Below are positions 1 to 7,901 of a stretch of DNA of 64,000 nt, piece by piece. The notes under the pieces were generated by a model. It was not told the origin of the DNA. It was given only the letters and a program-made list of their open reading frames with translations, and made no database searches. Positions within the stretch are counted from its first letter, which is position 1. Each line of letters opens with the position of its first letter. Location of the stretch: NCBI RefSeq assembly GCF_004349265.1, contig NZ_SMFL01000001.1:310001-374000 (forward strand), in the 5' to 3' direction. Origin of the DNA: Dyadobacter psychrotolerans (GTDB lineage Bacteria; Bacteroidota; Bacteroidia; Cytophagales; Spirosomataceae). A program made the translations under genes and the position numbers.

Positions 1-221
1 GGATAACATACAATACCAATTTTCATAAAATATATTTCTAATCGTGGTGAAATTTTTGAAAACAATTGCGGTTTTACGCAATATTTCAATTGATGACATA
101 CGACTAACACATATTCAGCTCATTTTATCCCAAAGTATCAGAGAAAGATGTGAATTATTGCCAATAGTGCCGTAAAATGAATAATTTTAATGTCTCAATT
201 CTATTTTGAATCAAATTATCC

Positions 222-1103
222 ATGAATGTGTCTGCCCGCCCAAAAGTAACCTTACGGGATTTTGTTGCAGGAAGCGTGCGCCTGGTTCGTATGACGAACC
301 TGGTCATCGTGGCTATGACACAGTATTTTACCCGTATTCTTTTAATTGGCCCAAGGCATAACTGGAAGCAGATTATTGCTGATCCTAATATGTTTTTCTT
401 ATCTCTTTCAACCGTTTGTATTGCAGCCGCCGGTTATATCATCAATGATTATTTTGACATAAAAATCGATATCGTAAACAAACCGGAGCGTGTAGTTGTT
501 GGCCGTTACCTTAAACGGCGCTGGGCAATGGGTGCACACCAGGTGTTGAATGTCCTGGGAGCTGCTTTGGGGCTTTTGGTGAGCCCATGGGTATTTTTGG
601 TAAATGTCTTTTCCATAACGTTACTATGGTTTTATTCCGAAAGATTTAAAAGAAAAGCATTCATCGGAAACTTCATCGTGTCGCTGCTAACCGGTTTTTC
701 TCTTCTCATTCTAACCGTTTACTACCCTGAAAACCGTCATCTGGTTTTTATTTATGCTGTATTTTCATTTTTCATATCGCTGATACGGGAAGTCGTCAAA
801 GACATGGAAGACATTAAAGGTGATGAAGCACACGGCTGCCGGACTTTGCCTATTGTCTGGGGAATCAGGAGAACAAAAACTTTTTTATATGTCGTTCTTT
901 TCCTGTTTGTTGTAACACTTTTTTTTATGGGAGGTGTACTCGAAAACAGGACTTTGATCTGGCTTTTTTTATTACTCCTGGTACCCATAGGCTTCCTGGT
1001 GTTTAAACTTTCCAAATCGGATACAAGAAAAGAGTTCAAGGAAATTAGTAATCTGTGCAAGATCATTATGCTGCTGGGTTTGATGACCATGCTTTGGGCG
1101 TAA
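222..1103 (+). CDS. UbiA-family prenyltransferase
   Basis: A 293-residue integral membrane protein of the UbiA prenyltransferase family, which transfers a polyprenyl group from its diphosphate onto an acceptor inside the membrane. The first Asp-rich motif is clear (N75-D76, D79, D83 in NDYFDIKID, followed by NKPER), and the second is at D194, D197 and D201 in VKDMEDIKGDE. Both bind Mg2+-diphosphate in the family. About eight or nine hydrophobic segments follow each other. The NDYFDxxxDxxNKPxR form resembles the geranylgeranylglycerol-phosphate transferase-like branch found in Bacteroidota, but the acceptor cannot be told from sequence; menaquinone or haem O type roles are less likely because those have other surrounding motifs. 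It stands alone, with 221 bp of AT-rich leader upstream in which I see no clear promoter. Confidence 0.87.
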   Translation: MNVSARPKVTLRDFVAGSVRLVRMTNLVIVAMTQYFTRILLIGPRHNWKQIIADPNMFFLSLSTVCIAAAGYIINDYFDIKIDIVNKPERVVVGRYLKRRWAMGAHQVLNVLGAALGLLVSPWVFLVNVFSITLLWFYSERFKRKAFIGNFIVSLLTGFSLLILTVYYPENRHLVFIYAVFSFFISLIREVVKDMEDIKGDEAHGCRTLPIVWGIRRTKTFLYVVLFLFVVTLFFMGGVLENRTLIWLFLLLLVPIGFLVFKLSKSDTRKEFKEISNLCKIIMLLGLMTMLWA

Positions 1104-1158
1104 TGTTACCGTTAAATCAAATTCTGACCACCCTTCTGCTTTCGAGAGATTGAAAATA

Positions 1159-1166
1159 TACCTTTG
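1159..1166 (+). promoter_or_regulatory. Bacteroidota -7 element (TACCTTTG)
   Basis: TACCTTTG matches the TAnnTTTG consensus of the Bacteroidota primary sigma factor and lies 26 bp before the ATG at 1193. No convincing -33 TTTG partner is seen. Confidence 0.5.
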
Positions 1167-1192
1167 TTTTCTAATCTAAACAAGCTGCTAAA

Positions 1193-1888
1193 ATGATGAA
1201 GAATATATTGCTAAGCTTTTTGCTTGTAATGGTTGGTGTCTGCACCTTAAAGGCACAGGATTGCATGGGCTTTAATATGAAAGCCGGAAGCGGTTTCGAT
1301 ATGAACAGTTACGACGCAAAAGGCAAACTTATCACCACAATGCGATATAAAATTGCCAATGTGTCGAATGAGGCCGGAGCCGTTGTCTACACGATTGATT
1401 TTGAATCAGTTAACAGCAAGGGAAAATCTGAAATGAAGAATACCTACAAGATGCGCTGCAAAGGCAATACCCTTTCCATGGATGCAAAATCGCTTATCAG
1501 CTCGGAACAGATGAAATCTCTGGAAAGCTTTCAAATGAAATTCACTTCGGATGATATCGAGTATCCCGCTAAACTGACTGTCGGTGAAAAACTTAAGGAT
1601 GCTTCCCTTAAAGGTGAAGGGACTTCGGGACCATTGGCTATCACCACAAACATGTTGATTTTTAATAGAAAAGTCGAGAGTCAGGAAAAACTTACCATAC
1701 CGGCCGGAACCTTTGATGCTTACAAAGTGACGTCAGATATGACTATGGAGTCGCAGATGGGAATGAAAATAAAACTTGATTTCCAGACCGTATCCTATCG
1801 GGCCCCTAACATCTTATGGGACCTGAAAACAGAAAGTTATCGGAAGGGCAAACTGGTTGGTACCACCGAACTAAGCAAAATTTATTGA
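1193..1888 (+). CDS. Secreted DUF3108/TapB-like protein
   Basis: A 231-residue exported protein of unknown role. Residues 1-21 form a signal peptide (MMKNILLSFLL then a cleavage site near LKAQ). The mature part is rich in beta strands and contains an IPAGTFDAYKV segment that is typical of DUF3108/TapB-like periplasmic beta-barrel domains, so I expect a periplasmic lipid-binding-like or structural fold; this is inference from the motif, and no catalytic residues are recognisable. Either of two adjacent Met codons could be the start. A -7 element sits 26 bp upstream and a strong terminator directly downstream, so it is probably transcribed alone. Confidence 0.75.
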   Translation: MMKNILLSFLLVMVGVCTLKAQDCMGFNMKAGSGFDMNSYDAKGKLITTMRYKIANVSNEAGAVVYTIDFESVNSKGKSEMKNTYKMRCKGNTLSMDAKSLISSEQMKSLESFQMKFTSDDIEYPAKLTVGEKLKDASLKGEGTSGPLAITTNMLIFNRKVESQEKLTIPAGTFDAYKVTSDMTMESQMGMKIKLDFQTVSYRAPNILWDLKTESYRKGKLVGTTELSKIY

Positions 1889-1912
1889 GCATTAGCTACT
1901 GATTCAAACTCT

Positions 1913-1949
1913 GAACGGCTTTCGATTCCCCGAAAGCCGTTCTTTTTTA
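1913..1949 (+). terminator. Rho-independent terminator after the DUF3108-like gene
   Basis: A perfect 12-bp stem (1913-1924 with 1931-1942), a 6-nt loop and six T residues (1943-1948). It ends one base before the purN -7 element. Confidence 0.9.
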
Positions 1950-1957
1950 TAGCTTTG
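1950..1957 (+). promoter_or_regulatory. Probable purN -7 element (TAGCTTTG)
   Basis: TAGCTTTG fits TAnnTTTG and lies 42 bp before the purN ATG at 2000. The expected -33 position falls inside the preceding terminator hairpin, so promoter and terminator DNA overlap. Confidence 0.5.
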
Positions 1958-1999
1958 CCAAAAAAGCAGTTTATTATCTTCCAACCGACATTCTATTTA

Positions 2000-2581
2000 A
2001 TGAAACGCATTGCCATTTTTGCATCAGGTTCCGGTTCAAACGCGGAGAAAATCTGCGACTATTTTAACGGCAGAACAGATGTGGAAGTCTCGCTGATACT
2101 AACCAACAATCCTCAGGCAGGCGTTATCCAGCGTGCCAGAAAATTACATATTCCGGTGGTGGTGTTTGACAGGAAAACTTTTTATGAAACAGAAAGGATT
2201 CTGAACTTACTTCAGAATGAAGGCGTAGATTTTATCGTTTTGGCAGGATTTATGATGCTGATTCCTGAATTTCTGGTAAAAGGTTATCCCGACAGAATGG
2301 TTAATATTCATCCTGCACTGTTGCCTAAACATGGCGGAAAAGGCATGTATGGACATTTTGTTCATGAAGCCGTGGTAGAAGCAAAGGATAAACAATCCGG
2401 AATCACAATTCATTTTGTAAATAAACATTACGACGAAGGAAATATTATTTTCCAGGCCACCTGTGACGTGTTGAAAACAGATTCTCCCGATGACGTGGCA
2501 GCAAAAGTTCAGGTACTTGAACATCAGCATTATCCCCGCGTAATCGACGAAGTTGTTGCCAAATTAGAAACAAAACGATGA
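2000..2581 (+). CDS. purN: Phosphoribosylglycinamide formyltransferase
   Basis: PurN transfers the formyl group of 10-formyltetrahydrofolate to glycinamide ribonucleotide, the third step of purine synthesis, in the cytoplasm. With the ATG at 2000 the protein is 193 residues, the usual PurN length, and begins MKRIAIFASGSGSNAEKI, the typical N-terminal strand and phosphate-binding loop. The catalytic set is present: N102, H104 (NIHPALLP) and D145 (HYDEG). An in-frame TTG at 1955 would add 15 residues, but it overlaps the -7 promoter element and the added residues do not resemble the family. Its stop overlaps the start of the next gene by 4 bp (ATGA), so the two are translationally coupled. Confidence 0.95.
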   Translation: MKRIAIFASGSGSNAEKICDYFNGRTDVEVSLILTNNPQAGVIQRARKLHIPVVVFDRKTFYETERILNLLQNEGVDFIVLAGFMMLIPEFLVKGYPDRMVNIHPALLPKHGGKGMYGHFVHEAVVEAKDKQSGITIHFVNKHYDEGNIIFQATCDVLKTDSPDDVAAKVQVLEHQHYPRVIDEVVAKLETKR

Positions 2582-3501
2582 TCAACTTTATCCTTTCCGT
2601 ACTGTTTACGGTGGCGCTTTACCTGATCATGCGTGCGTATCCGCGTTACAAGGTCAATTCGTTTCATGCCATTGTTTTTAATTATTACTCCTGCGTACTG
2701 ACCGGCATTGTACTAACTCCCGATGTCGGCGTGTTCCAAAATGTTAAATGGGATTCAACAGGTACACTGCTCACACTTTCACTGGGGACCATGTTTGTAA
2801 TTGCATTCATGTTAATTGGTCTTACGGCCCAGAAAGTAAGTGTTACTGCCGCCTCTCTGGCTGGTAATATGTCACTGGTAATCCCTGTGCTTTTTGGTTT
2901 GTTTGTTTTTAAAAACAACAATAAAGATTTTACTTTTCTTAATTATTCCGGGCTTATTCTTGCACTTGCTGCATTGGCTTTAGGTGCCATGCAAACCTCT
3001 AAAAATAAGGAAATCGCTGCTAATAAACCTGCTGAACCAGTTAAAGTGAGTAAGCTCTTATGGCTTCTTCCTGTTCTGACTTTTTTGGGAAGCGGAACCA
3101 ACAATACGCTCATCAATTATTTGTCTGTAACATTTTATCCCCCCGGACAAACAACCGTTTTTATGATCATCGCCTGTACCGGCGCTGTGCTCATTGGAAC
3201 GCTTTTATTGATTTACAAGATTGTTATTGTTAAAGAAAAGCTGGAGTTAAGAAGTGTGATCGGAGGACTGGTTTTAGGTATTCCTAATTTTCTTTATTTA
3301 TATTTTCTTTTGCATGCTCTTTCTGCTTTTGGCAATAGCGCAGCCTATGTTTTCCCGGTTTACAACATTCTTACCATGCTGGTCTCTTCTTTTACGGCCT
3401 GGGCAATTTATAAAGAAAAACTAAACAATTACAACCGGCTTGGACTGGCGGTGGCCGTAGCTGCCATTATATTGATCTCCTATCAGGAACTCGGATTCTA
3501 A
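2578..3501 (+). CDS. EamA/DMT-family transporter
   Basis: A 307-residue multi-pass inner-membrane protein with about ten hydrophobic segments in two repeats (residues 1-140 and 160-305), the layout of drug/metabolite (EamA) transporters. The N-terminal half contains the FNYYSCVLTG helix and the last helix pair carries the AIYKEKLNNYNRLG loop typical of the second EamA repeat. The substrate cannot be assigned. It starts inside the purN stop codon (4-bp overlap), so it is co-transcribed and translationally coupled with purN, yet no functional link between the two is known; the pairing may only be an operon arrangement. Confidence 0.85.
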   Translation: MINFILSVLFTVALYLIMRAYPRYKVNSFHAIVFNYYSCVLTGIVLTPDVGVFQNVKWDSTGTLLTLSLGTMFVIAFMLIGLTAQKVSVTAASLAGNMSLVIPVLFGLFVFKNNNKDFTFLNYSGLILALAALALGAMQTSKNKEIAANKPAEPVKVSKLLWLLPVLTFLGSGTNNTLINYLSVTFYPPGQTTVFMIIACTGAVLIGTLLLIYKIVIVKEKLELRSVIGGLVLGIPNFLYLYFLLHALSAFGNSAAYVFPVYNILTMLVSSFTAWAIYKEKLNNYNRLGLAVAVAAIILISYQELGF

Positions 3502-3563
3502 ACAAAAAACAGAAAACCGGTGTTCTTCTTTTACATATAACCATCATGGTTAAAAATTGACCA

Positions 3564-4640
3564 ATGACAAACGAATCATTACTGCGAATTGGACAGCCCA
3601 AGTCGGATCTGAATAAAAGACAAAAAGAATTTAACCAGCTGTCAGAGAAAATTGAACAGCTCGATCTGCTTATACCTGAGCTAAAAACGGCGAGAGACGA
3701 GATGATCAGTCGCATTCCAACCGACCTGAACCCGCTGATCATGGAATACCAAAGTTTTCGTGTTGAGCTTGTGCAGGTCATGGACCGTACTTATGAGGCT
3801 GATTTATACCGGAAAGCATATCTGACCAAACTTTCCTATCTCATTGTAGAAAATGCATTTGATCTGATAGCCAATTATGGTTTTGATGAATTAAAACCCG
3901 TTTTTAATAAATACAGTGAAATCGATATTGAAACTGCGCTGGATTCTTTAAAACAAAAAACAGAAGGAAAGATCACCGACCCCGCCTTCCTGATCGAAGA
4001 AGAAGCCCAGCCTGTAAAAGAGTTTCCTGAACATTTTCATGAGTGGCCGGAAGATGAGCAGCAGCGATTTAAAGAAGAAAGGCGCGCAGAAAGAGTACAG
4101 GAAAGGATTTTGGAAGCAAAACAAAATCTGGAAAAACAGAAAACAACCAAATCGGTACGCACTGTGTACATGGATCTGGTAAAAGCATTTCATCCGGACC
4201 GCGAAACTGATGAAGGAGAAAAATTGCGTAAAACAGAGATTATGCAGCGTGTGACCCACGCTTATCAGGAAAATAATCTGCTTGGATTGTTAAAACTACA
4301 AATTGAATTTGACCGCATCGATCAGGATCATCTGGAAAACCTTACCAAAAACCAGCTGAATTATTACAACAAAGTTTTAAAACAGCAGGTAGAGGAGCTC
4401 GAACTGGAAAAGGAAATAGTGCAAAAGGAGATTTCGGCACTTTGCGGTTTACCTTATCAGCATGCGAACTCGTACACAACGGCTATTGTGAAGTTTAATA
4501 CCAATGTGAATGAGGTAAAAGCAGAAATCAAAAACATTAAAATAACGCTAAAACAATGGAAGATTCCTTCCCAGCTAAAAGTGTATTTAAAAACGTATGA
4601 GATACCGAATGAGACTGTGCTTGATGAAGACGAGGATTGA
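3564..4640 (+). CDS. J-domain-containing coiled-coil protein
   Basis: A 358-residue cytoplasmic protein with a DnaJ-type J-domain in its middle: residues 196-250 contain VYMDLVKAFHPDRET, in which H210-P211-D212 is the HPD motif needed to stimulate Hsp70 ATPase, followed by the helix MQRVTHAYQENN. The N-terminal 200 residues and the C-terminal 100 are highly charged and predicted coiled coil (repeated EEL/ELEKEI heptads). No Gly/Phe region, zinc centre or substrate-binding domain is present, so it is not a general DnaJ. It may recruit DnaK to a specific client, but no client is indicated by its neighbours (a DMT transporter before, an APC permease after). Confidence 0.72.
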   Translation: MTNESLLRIGQPKSDLNKRQKEFNQLSEKIEQLDLLIPELKTARDEMISRIPTDLNPLIMEYQSFRVELVQVMDRTYEADLYRKAYLTKLSYLIVENAFDLIANYGFDELKPVFNKYSEIDIETALDSLKQKTEGKITDPAFLIEEEAQPVKEFPEHFHEWPEDEQQRFKEERRAERVQERILEAKQNLEKQKTTKSVRTVYMDLVKAFHPDRETDEGEKLRKTEIMQRVTHAYQENNLLGLLKLQIEFDRIDQDHLENLTKNQLNYYNKVLKQQVEELELEKEIVQKEISALCGLPYQHANSYTTAIVKFNTNVNEVKAEIKNIKITLKQWKIPSQLKVYLKTYEIPNETVLDEDED

Positions 4641-4687
4641 TTGAAAATAATTCTTTATCTTAAAAGCTCATTCATAAAACCTGCCTG

Positions 4688-6019
4688 ATGCCTGAGCATT
4701 CCAATAATATCCGCCCTCAAATTGGTGTTTTCGATTTGGGCATGATCGTCATTAGTCTGGTTATTGGAATCGGCATTTTCAGGACGCCTGCGATTGTAGC
4801 ACGTCAGGCAGGAACACAGGAAATATTCTTTTCAGCCTGGATTGCAGGTGGCGTGGTTAGTTTGCTGGGCGCTCTGGTTTTTGCAGAAATTGGTTCAAGG
4901 CATCACTTTCCCGGAGGTTTCTACAAACTTATCTCAACCGCCTTTCACCCGCTTTATTCTTTTATGATCAACTGGGTGATTGTCCTTACTTATGGCGCAG
5001 GAATGGCCGGTGTGGCGCTTATCGGTTCAGAATACATCAATCCGCTGCTGCCTGATTCACTGCACAGCCAAACTGGCATCCAGGGAACGGCAGTTGTTAC
5101 GCTGCTCTTTTTTTATACCATCAATATGCTGGGTATCAAATCCGGCTCGCGCACTCAGAATCTTTTAAGTACATTAAAAATCCTGATGATGCTCGTCCTC
5201 TGCACCGGGATTTTTTATTCACAACCTGTTAAACTTATCCTAGCCCCTAAGCCCCTGCCTCAAACTAACAACTGGCTTACCGCTTTTGGCGCAAGTCTGA
5301 TCGCTGTATTTTACACATTCGGAGGTTATCAGCAGACCCTTAATTTCGGGGCAGATATTAAAGATCCCGTCCGGAATACGCCGCGTGGAATATTTCTGGG
5401 TATCTTTTTGATCCTCGGGCTTTATCTGGCACTTAACTACACATACTTTAACGTCCTTGGTTTCGACGGACTTAAAAACTCAAATCTGATTGCAGCTGAT
5501 ACTGCCCGCGTTTTGTTTGGTCCCTGGGGTGAGATTTTCTTTTCTGTCGCTATTTTTGTTTCTGTTTTAGGTTTTATCAATGCAACCATGCTTTCTCTGC
5601 CAAGAGTTTATTATGCCCTTGCAGACGACAATATTCTTCCCCCGATTTTCAAAAAAGTAAATTCAAAAACACAGGTGCAGGAATTTGCGCTAACTTTTTT
5701 GATCGTCACTACACTGATTTCTCTGCTGATGCTGGACACATTTGAGCAAATCGTGAACTACGTTATGTCGGTAGACAGTATTGCTTTGGCGAGTGCAGCT
5801 GCAACGATTTTTGTATTCAGGAAACAAGCCGGCAAACCTGATTTACACAAAGGATTTAAAATGACCGGTTACCCGATTCTGCCTGCTTTTTTTGTACTTT
5901 TCCTACTAACGGTTGCTGTCAACGTCATCGTTACCGACCCTTCATCTGCACTTGTTGGGTGGGGATTGTTTCTGGGAGGAGTACCTCTTTATTTCCTTTT
6001 ACAAAAACTTGGGAAGTAA
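4688..6019 (+). CDS. APC-family amino-acid permease
   Basis: A 443-residue inner-membrane permease of the amino acid/polyamine/organocation superfamily. The first helix carries the family signature IGIGIFRTP (unwound substrate-binding segment), followed by helix 2-3 with the FAEIGSRHHFPGGFY motif found in LAT/YfnA-type exchangers. About twelve hydrophobic segments are present. The likely role is uptake or exchange of amino acids, driven by protons or exchange; the substrate is not defined. It stands alone between the J-domain gene (48 bp upstream) and an outer-membrane protein gene. Confidence 0.9.
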   Translation: MPEHSNNIRPQIGVFDLGMIVISLVIGIGIFRTPAIVARQAGTQEIFFSAWIAGGVVSLLGALVFAEIGSRHHFPGGFYKLISTAFHPLYSFMINWVIVLTYGAGMAGVALIGSEYINPLLPDSLHSQTGIQGTAVVTLLFFYTINMLGIKSGSRTQNLLSTLKILMMLVLCTGIFYSQPVKLILAPKPLPQTNNWLTAFGASLIAVFYTFGGYQQTLNFGADIKDPVRNTPRGIFLGIFLILGLYLALNYTYFNVLGFDGLKNSNLIAADTARVLFGPWGEIFFSVAIFVSVLGFINATMLSLPRVYYALADDNILPPIFKKVNSKTQVQEFALTFLIVTTLISLLMLDTFEQIVNYVMSVDSIALASAAATIFVFRKQAGKPDLHKGFKMTGYPILPAFFVLFLLTVAVNVIVTDPSSALVGWGLFLGGVPLYFLLQKLGK

Positions 6020-6228
6020 TTTATATTCAAATAAAGTGATGATTGACGAATTTTTCTCTGAATATGTGGATATACTGCCTCAACTTTACCAGCTTTAACA
6101 ACACCATCAAAAATTGCAATCCTCTTATATCCCTCTAAACTAGCTAACTGACTACTATACGTACGTCAGTACGCTCCAGTGGCACAGCAATTGATAGTTC
6201 AGGTTCACATTAATTTAACCAGAACTAA

Positions 6229-6879
6229 ATGAAAAATTGTATTATTCTATTACTGGCAGGTATCCTTTCTACCTCCCAGTTAAGGGCTCAGGAGAATGTC
6301 TCTATCGGTCCGATTGCCGGTGTATCGATCGCTAATTTCAGAGGGAATACCGACGCAATAGGGGGAAACACAGATTGGAAACCAGGATTGACGGTAGGTG
6401 GTTTTTACAACTACAGTTCAAAAACCGGTTTTGGATTTAGCGGTCAGGTACTGTTTACACAAATGGGCGCTCAAATCAACAACAAAACCAACGAGATCAA
6501 TCTTAACTACATTCAGGTTCCTTTGTTTGCTACATTCTTTTTTGGACAATGGGGCGCACCTGTTCGTCCTAAATTGTTCCTCGGGCCTTCCCTGAACTTC
6601 ATGGTTGGAGCGAAAGACAAAGATGGCAACAATCTTAATCCTGAGGGAGGCTCGCGTGTTTACAATCCCTTCGACCTGGGACTTACTTTCGGTGCCGGAG
6701 TGAACATTGAACTAAGTCCAAAAATTTGGTTAAACCTAGATGCACGTTATGGACTTGGACTTTTAGATGTAAGTAATGGCGGCACCAAAATGATGAACAG
6801 CAACTGGGGAATCAACGCAGGTATCAGCTTTCCACTCGGAACTTATGACAAAAATTCAGGACGTCTGAGAACTAGATAG
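6229..6879 (+). CDS. Outer-membrane beta-barrel protein (PorT-like)
   Basis: A 216-residue exported protein. Residues 1-20 are a signal peptide with a cleavage site near LRAQ, and the rest alternates hydrophobic/hydrophilic strands with Gly and aromatic residues (SIGPIAGVSIANF at the start, NWGINAGISF near the end), as in the small PorT/OMP_b-brl_2 barrels of Bacteroidota. Eight strands would be expected for this size. The function is not known; such barrels may be pores or structural proteins. The final SGRLRTR tail is unusual because barrels normally end on an aromatic residue. A terminator follows at 6920. Confidence 0.82.
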   Translation: MKNCIILLLAGILSTSQLRAQENVSIGPIAGVSIANFRGNTDAIGGNTDWKPGLTVGGFYNYSSKTGFGFSGQVLFTQMGAQINNKTNEINLNYIQVPLFATFFFGQWGAPVRPKLFLGPSLNFMVGAKDKDGNNLNPEGGSRVYNPFDLGLTFGAGVNIELSPKIWLNLDARYGLGLLDVSNGGTKMMNSNWGINAGISFPLGTYDKNSGRLRTR

Positions 6880-6919
6880 AATCAGGCAAAAAATATTCAA
6901 CATCAACTTACTGAAATCG

Positions 6920-6950
6920 AACGGTGGCTCAATTGGGCCACCGTTTTTGT
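6920..6950 (+). terminator. Rho-independent terminator after the barrel protein
   Basis: A 9-bp GC-rich stem (6920-6928 with 6937-6945), an 8-nt loop, then a T-rich tail. It also lies just beyond the stop of the convergent minus-strand gene and could stop both. Confidence 0.85.
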
Positions 6951-6963
6951 TTATCGTAGCTTT

Positions 6964-7401
6964 TTAAACCCGCATGTGATCGGCCTGCCAGTTCGTAATT
7001 ATTTTTTTGACCTCATCCGGTTTTAAGTTTTCAGTTAAAGTCTTTTCCGTCAGGGCCGGAAGTTCGTCGTCAGAAGCAAAACGAAGCGCGGCTATCTGAC
7101 TAAAAGACAGGCGGTCTTCAAGATTTTCCAACCTGTTACCGGTAAGTACATAATATCTGAATCGCATTTCCAATCGTACAATTCTGTTTTGGTTGTTCAG
7201 TGCATAATGCTGCCGGAGCATAAAAGAAAGCCAGCCTACCATAAAAAATAATATTGTGATAAAAAGGTAAATGACTGACTGTACTGTAGGATGAAAAATG
7301 CAATAGATACTCAATCCGGTTAAAATCATTAACACAGGATAAAACACAAAATGATGCGGGACATAAAACCGGATATGGTTTTTATAATTCTGGTTTTCCA
7401 T
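6964..7401 (-). CDS. DUF6526-like small membrane protein
   Basis: A 145-residue protein with two adjacent transmembrane helices (about residues 18-36 and 42-62) and a C-terminal charged cytoplasmic domain. The start (NYKNHIRFYVPHHF) and the motif LRFASDDELPAL are features I associate with the DUF6526 family of Bacteroidota and Bacillota; no function is known. It faces a divergent DoxX-like gene with 56 bp between them, a likely shared promoter region. Confidence 0.7.
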   Translation of the reverse strand: MENQNYKNHIRFYVPHHFVFYPVLMILTGLSIYCIFHPTVQSVIYLFITILFFMVGWLSFMLRQHYALNNQNRIVRLEMRFRYYVLTGNRLENLEDRLSFSQIAALRFASDDELPALTEKTLTENLKPDEVKKIITNWQADHMRV

Positions 7402-7457
7402 TTATAATTCGTAGGTTTAATTTCAGGTAATGGTACAAGTTAACCAATGAATAGCTG

Positions 7458-7814
7458 ATGAAAATTTTATCACTTTACATAATGTCGTTTTTTTACATTG
7501 CGGCTGGTGTAATGCACTTCCTTAAGCCAAAAGGGTACCTGAAAATCATGCCTGGCTTTCTCCCTTTTCCACTGCAGTTGGTTTATATCAGCGGCGCTGT
7601 TGAAATTCTTTGCGGGCTACTGCTTCTTTTCCCGGTCACCCGTTCTGCCGGTGCGTGGCTCACGATACTGCTTCTAATTGTTATACTTCCGGCCAACATT
7701 CAAATGGCCGTTAACTTTTATCAAAAAAGCAATCCATATTTTTGGCTCACGATACTCAGGCTGCCGCTGCAATTAGTACTGATCTGGTGGGCCTGGACTT
7801 ATACAAAACAATAA
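7458..7814 (+). CDS. DoxX-like four-helix membrane protein
   Basis: A 118-residue inner-membrane protein with four transmembrane helices, beginning FFYIAAGVMHFLKP, the usual first helix of the DoxX/DoxD-like superfamily, and containing the ISGAVEILCGLLLL helix 2. Members are small membrane proteins linked in some species to oxidative stress or quinone chemistry, but for this branch no activity is established. It stands between the DUF6526 gene (divergent) and a helicase gene with its own promoter. Confidence 0.78.
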   Translation: MKILSLYIMSFFYIAAGVMHFLKPKGYLKIMPGFLPFPLQLVYISGAVEILCGLLLLFPVTRSAGAWLTILLLIVILPANIQMAVNFYQKSNPYFWLTILRLPLQLVLIWWAWTYTKQ

Positions 7815-7883
7815 TTCTTCTTAACTGCACCACGGTTTTTTCGCATGAAGTTGTATTAAATTCTTTCAGAAGCAAGATTAAAG

Positions 7884-7891
7884 TAACTTTG
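7884..7891 (+). promoter_or_regulatory. Helicase -7 element (TAACTTTG)
   Basis: TAACTTTG fits TAnnTTTG and lies only 10 bp before the ATG at 7902, which would leave a 5' leader of about six bases. Confidence 0.6.
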
Positions 7892-7901
7892 CATTCTATT
7901 T

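Noticed and set aside
6144..6172. Inverted repeat with arms ACTGAC/GTCAGT upstream of the barrel gene
   Set aside because: Only six base pairs with an 11-nt spacer, no T-run and no link to a known regulator.
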